Below, piece by piece: positions 22,543 through 24,814 of a stretch of 24,814 nucleotides of DNA (positions are counted from its first letter, which is position 1; every line of letters begins with the position of its first letter). The position numbers were made by a program, and so were the translations under genes. The notes beneath the pieces are model-generated. The model was not told the origin of the DNA and searched no databases. It worked only from the letters and a program-made list of their open reading frames with translations. Location: positions 1 to 24,814 of IMG/VR virus record IMGVR_UViG_3300025671_000494, one strand, 5' to 3'. This DNA is from a virus.

Positions 22543-23610
22543 TCACCAGTCGTCACCCAATACTGTTTGGGCATCATAGTCGTCGTCGTTAGTTTCGGTC
22601 GTTGTTACACCGAAACCGTTGAGTCTCAGCAGTCTACCTGTGCCCTGCTCAATCTCGAAGTCAATGTCGTCTAGCAGGTGTGCATCTTGACGCTTGCACT
22701 TCACAAGGTTCACAGTCACAGTGTTCTCATGCAGTTGTTGTTCGTAACGCAACTGATCTAGCCGTTCCAACATACGTTCGTTAGCGGTAGACTTGTTCAG
22801 TTTCTCTACGATGTCACGCATCTGTCGGTCGATCTCAAACTTCTTACGTCGTACACCGATGATGTGTGACGCTTGTTGTTCTCCACCGTAAGCACCCGAA
22901 GAGATCGTCTGCTTCTGACCATCCGAACCTGCGGTTCGTGATGACTGGTGCAGTACGATCAACGGAATGTTATGACGCTTACCGAACGCTTTGATTGTGT
23001 TCGCTTTAGCAGGCACAGTCTCGTCACCCGATAGCAACTCTAGATAGTCGAACACCATCAACGCTGGTGTACCTAGGTGCCTATCCACCTCAATCATTGC
23101 TTTCTCCATGTCACTCAGTGACATGAACTGGTCGAACACTGCAAGGTTAGGGAACCATTCTCGTGCTGTAGATTCCAACAGTTCAATCCCTTCGGGATCA
23201 CCGTCGGAGATCATCTGCTCCAACCTGCGCCCTTCCACCTTGTGAACTAGGCACGCCAACTTGATTAGCGTCAAGGTGCGTGGCTCATCAGGACAGAAGT
23301 AGACAACGTTCTTGTCACGGTTAGCGACAAGGATCTGTAGCAAGAACAGTGTCTTACCTGAGTGGGAGAACCCGTTGACTAGGCACATCTCTGATGGTGC
23401 AACACCACGTACCTGTTCGTCTAGGTCAGGGAACCCGAAGTAAATACGTTCGTTAGGATGTTGCGCCCAATGCACGTATTCGTCAATGGAATCCGATAAC
23501 GGTTTGTAAAGTGCAGGTCTAGCAAGTGTGGCCGTAGACGAATCAGGCGGGGAGATGTTCTCTCCCCGCCCTAACTTCGCCCACCGCTCTTCTAGAGTGG
23601 CGGTGTCCAT
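22543..23610 (-). CDS. DnaB/RecA-fold ATPase, replicative helicase
   Basis: This 355-residue protein has Walker A GFSHSGKT (80-87), a CPDEP block after the second strand (106-110), Walker B LMVFDYLE (184-191, Asp188) and IVLHQSSR (218-225). Those match the RecA-fold core of DnaB-type helicases, where H/Q near 221-222 senses the nucleotide. A helical RRKK-containing part follows the core. The N-terminal helical domain of full-length DnaB is absent; only about 55 residues precede the core, so it may be a minimal helicase or a loader-like ATPase. It begins 5 nt after the gene upstream and is followed by the primase. A 10-bp perfect hairpin sits 40 nt into the gene. Confidence 0.8.
   Translation of the reverse strand: MDTATLEERWAKLGRGENISPPDSSTATLARPALYKPLSDSIDEYVHWAQHPNERIYFGFPDLDEQVRGVAPSEMCLVNGFSHSGKTLFLLQILVANRDKNVVYFCPDEPRTLTLIKLACLVHKVEGRRLEQMISDGDPEGIELLESTAREWFPNLAVFDQFMSLSDMEKAMIEVDRHLGTPALMVFDYLELLSGDETVPAKANTIKAFGKRHNIPLIVLHQSSRTAGSDGQKQTISSGAYGGEQQASHIIGVRRKKFEIDRQMRDIVEKLNKSTANERMLERLDQLRYEQQLHENTVTVNLVKCKRQDAHLLDDIDFEIEQGTGRLLRLNGFGVTTTETNDDDYDAQTVLGDDW
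23107..23125 (-). other. Perfect intragenic hairpin, 8 bp
   Basis: CATGTCAC pairs with GTGACATG around TCA, inside the helicase gene. Confidence 0.6.
23546..23570 (-). other. Perfect intragenic hairpin/dyad, 10 bp
   Basis: GGCGGGGAGA pairs with TCTCCCCGCC around a 5-nt loop, 40-65 nt downstream of the helicase start. It could be an RNA hairpin limiting translation or a dyad operator. Confidence 0.75.
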
Positions 23611-23615
23611 CTAGG

Positions 23616-24098
23616 TCACCGACCCCTTGGAGGCCAGAACGCCATGTCGTCACCACGTGCGTTCTTCGTGCCGTCAGCCGCCTTGAACCAAGGCCGCTTC
23701 GGGTTCTGTGCCAGACCGTCACGGTTGTCCCACACTTGTGTGACACCTGCGGCGGCACACTGTGCCACCAACCAGTCAGGCAACTCGCCATGCTGTGTGC
23801 CCTTAACCTGAACACCCATGTTCGTGGGTGCCTGACCGTACTGCTGTGGTGCAGGTGCCATCGTTGCGGTTGGGAACACATCCTGAATCTGTTGCATCGG
23901 GATGTCCGTGATGTGGCTAGGTGCAGGGCTAGGTGCTGGTGCACTGCCAACTGCGTTGAAGATGCTGTCACGAACGATCTCGAACGCGACCGCCCAATCA
24001 GCAGTGGCTAACTCAATGTTGTCGGGCTTCACCGACGTTGCTAGTTCTGCCGCAATTTTTGCGGCAACTTGCGTGATGATTGACTCATCTTTATTCAT
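23616..24098 (-). CDS. Replication-operon protein of unknown function
   Basis: This 160-residue protein is not recognised. The N-terminal 50 residues are helical. A Pro/Ala/Gln-rich linker (about 53-95) follows, and the C-terminal 60 residues form a compact domain (LPDWLVAQCAAAGVTQVWDNRD, then KRPWFKAADGTKNA, ending MAFWPPRGR). That last part resembles the zinc-ribbon-like ends of some phage DNA-binding proteins but lacks the paired cysteines. Being first in the operon with helicase and primase suggests an ssDNA-binding or helicase-accessory role; this is inference. AAAGGAGC precedes the ATG at good spacing. An 8-bp hairpin with a TTT loop (24048-24066) lies early in the gene. Confidence 0.7.
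   Translation of the reverse strand: MNKDESIITQVAAKIAAELATSVKPDNIELATADWAVAFEIVRDSIFNAVGSAPAPSPAPSHITDIPMQQIQDVFPTATMAPAPQQYGQAPTNMGVQVKGTQHGELPDWLVAQCAAAGVTQVWDNRDGLAQNPKRPWFKAADGTKNARGDDMAFWPPRGR
24048..24066 (-). other. Perfect intragenic hairpin, 8 bp
   Basis: TGCCGCAA pairs with TTGCGGCA around TTT, near the 5' end of the gene at 23616-24098. Confidence 0.65.
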
Positions 24099-24136
24099 GT
24101 GTATTGCTCCTTTGTGTTTGTTGGTATGGAGAAGTT

Positions 24137-24237
24137 TCTTGGAGGGCAGGTTTGCAGACCACCCTAGGGTGAAAGAAATATGGTATTGACTTCTTTCTAT
24201 GTTAGTTGTTTATGTTGTTAGGGTTTGCCCTCCAAGA
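24137..24237 (-). repeat. Long inverted repeat in operon leader, 12-bp arms
   Basis: TCTTGGAGGGCA (24137-24148) and TGCCCTCCAAGA (24226-24237) are perfect inverted copies separated by 77 nt. The loop holds a 12-bp perfect palindrome, CACCCTAGGGTG (24160-24171). It lies between the leader promoter and the first gene of the replication operon, so a leader RNA could fold here. It may be a regulatory switch, an operator or part of an origin. Confidence 0.65.
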
Positions 24238-24308
24238 TTTTCGGGAAGGCGGCGGAGAAACATTTGCAGGTACACCACTCCTGCGACACCGCCTTCCCTT
24301 AAGTTCAT
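24210..24308 (-). CDS. Candidate leaderless 32-residue leader ORF
   Basis: A 32-codon ORF begins MNLREGGVAGVV and ends GGQTLTT before TAA at 24212-24210. Its ATG lies 7 nt after the last base of a good -10 hexamer, so the transcript could begin on the ATG itself, a leaderless start common in Actinobacteria. It has no ribosome-binding site. It spans the whole 24243-24298 hairpin and one arm of the longer inverted repeat, as a regulatory leader peptide would. It may instead be a chance reading of structured RNA. Function unknown. Confidence 0.35.
   Translation of the reverse strand: MNLREGGVAGVVYLQMFLRRLPENLGGQTLTT
24243..24298 (-). ncRNA. Structured leader hairpin, candidate cis-acting RNA
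   Basis: GGGAAGGCGG (24243-24252) pairs perfectly with CCGCCTTCCC (24289-24298). Inside it GCAGG (24266-24270) pairs with CCTGC (24280-24284), giving a nested two-stem structure. It lies in the untranslated region between the nuclease gene and the replication operon. No T-tract follows in either direction. A regulatory RNA element is inferred from structure and position only. Confidence 0.5.
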
Positions 24309-24314
24309 GTAAAC

Positions 24315-24343
24315 ATCATATCAGATGTAACAACGTCGGTCAG
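24315..24343 (-). promoter_or_regulatory. Sigma70-type promoter for the replication operon leader
   Basis: Read on the minus strand, CTGACC (24343-24338) matches the -35 consensus at four of six positions. After a 17-nt spacer comes TATGAT (24320-24315), one base from TATAAT, with TG one base upstream (extended -10). The predicted start is at about 24308, on the ATG of the 32-codon ORF. It overlaps the stop codon of the nuclease gene and would drive the operon down to 19185. Confidence 0.55.
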
Positions 24344-24814
24344 CAAGACCCTTTGCAGATCGACCAGTAGTTACACCAAGTCGCTGAACAGAGGGTACCT
24401 TGGTCGTTCATCGGCCAAGCACTGGTGATGCCAGACTGAAGGGCGTTGTTCACGATGACCTGTGTCTGACGGTTCAACCAACGGTAGTCCGACTCGGTGC
24501 GTGTGATGTCTACCACCTGACCCTCTGGCTTTTCTTTCCGAATCATCACACCGTACTTGAAAGTCTGTGTGTCGCTAGTGGAGTGACCGTTACGCTTAGC
24601 GAACTGACAGTAGACCGTAGGCTGGTACGCTTTGTTCTGTTTCTCGTTGGCATAGTATTTTCTGCCAGCAGTTTTCCAATCCCAAATGGTACCATTAGGA
24701 TCTATGTAGTCCATAGTACCTTCGTACCATATTTCGTAACCATTACTAGCCAATAGACCTGAGGGATAACGGAACCCTAGTTCCGTTGTCCCACCCCATT
24801 CTACATCTATTGCT
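24340..24814 (-). CDS. Cas4/RecB-like exonuclease (partial, 5' end outside window)
   Basis: The reading frame is open to the window edge, so the true start lies upstream; 157 residues are visible. A PD-(D/E)XK core is seen: YEGTMDYID, then TIWDWKT, where the final Asp-x-Lys is the catalytic pair, and a Gln-containing helix (KAYQPTVYCQF) like the QxxxY motif of RecB-type nucleases. The last 20 residues have four cysteines (C-x4-C-x5-C-x3-C) around NYWSIC, like the iron-sulfur cysteines of Cas4/AddB nucleases; such enzymes usually take one ligand from the N-terminus as well. It would resect DNA ends for recombination or degrade host DNA. It is upstream of the replication operon on the same strand. 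Confidence 0.75.
   Translation of the reverse strand, partial: AIDVEWGGTTELGFRYPSGLLASNGYEIWYEGTMDYIDPNGTIWDWKTAGRKYYANEKQNKAYQPTVYCQFAKRNGHSTSDTQTFKYGVMIRKEKPEGQVVDITRTESDYRWLNRQTQVIVNNALQSGITSAWPMNDQGTLCSATWCNYWSICKGSC

Noticed and set aside
23543-23971. Minus-strand open frame of 142 codons overlapping two genes
   Set aside because: Overlaps the helicase and the 160-residue gene in another frame; His/Arg/Thr-rich and without a start signal.
24186-24214. Plus-strand promoter-like TTGACT with TTTATG after 17 nt
   Set aside because: It points against the nuclease gene with no plus-strand gene downstream, and the -10 is poor. An antisense RNA start is possible but not supported.
24099-24339. 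tRNA gene in the only large gap
   Set aside because: No cloverleaf, acceptor stem or T-loop consensus was found on either strand.

Overview
The window is a continuous piece of a tailed double-stranded DNA phage genome, most likely a short-tailed (podovirus-type) phage. Large terminase, portal, scaffold, capsid, adaptor and nozzle genes follow the usual order, and a block of coiled-coil or giant proteins resembling internal/ejection proteins comes after them. No sheath, tape-measure or tail-tube gene is seen. GC is moderate (mid-40s percent by eye). An r1t-like holin, a PD-(D/E)XK-like family familiar from actinobacteriophages, and a possible leaderless start favour an actinobacterial host. 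The host call is inference. No tRNA, rRNA, IS element, integrase or CRISPR array is visible.

The plus strand (1-19188) is the late module: terminase large subunit (TerL), a small zinc-ribbon protein, two small membrane proteins (one an r1t-like holin), portal, scaffold and major capsid protein. A GC-rich hairpin terminator follows the capsid gene. Then come a basic disordered protein, a zincin-metallopeptidase-like protein, a small Cys protein, head-tail adaptor, nozzle, a beta-rich protein, three internal-virion-like proteins, a 1787-residue giant protein, and an M15-type endolysin with a peptidoglycan-binding domain. Genes are packed with 1-23 nt overlaps. Four of the few gaps carry a phased TAGAACG...TA motif that may be a phage promoter.

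The minus strand (24814 down to 19185) is the replication and regulation module, read toward the late module. It runs: Cas4/RecB-like nuclease (cut by the window edge), a structured leader with a promoter and a 32-codon ORF, an unrecognised protein, DnaB/RecA-type ATPase, AEP-type primase, a secreted lytic transglycosylase-like protein, RusA resolvase, a PD-(D/E)XK-like protein, a sigma-region-4-like protein, an Nmad/MazG-like protein and two small ORFs. One of the small ORFs (19408-19569) is short and easily missed. The two modules meet tail to tail with interleaved stop codons at one CTAG.

The strongest unexplained signals are: (1) perfect 8-11 bp hairpins with 3-8 nt loops inside coding regions, far above chance; (2) the four-copy TAGAACG motif; (3) the leader at 24099-24339, with a good promoter exactly placed for a leaderless micro-ORF and two long inverted repeats; and (4) a zincin-like protein where a maturation protease might be expected. 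All protein assignments come from motif reading only; no database search was possible.
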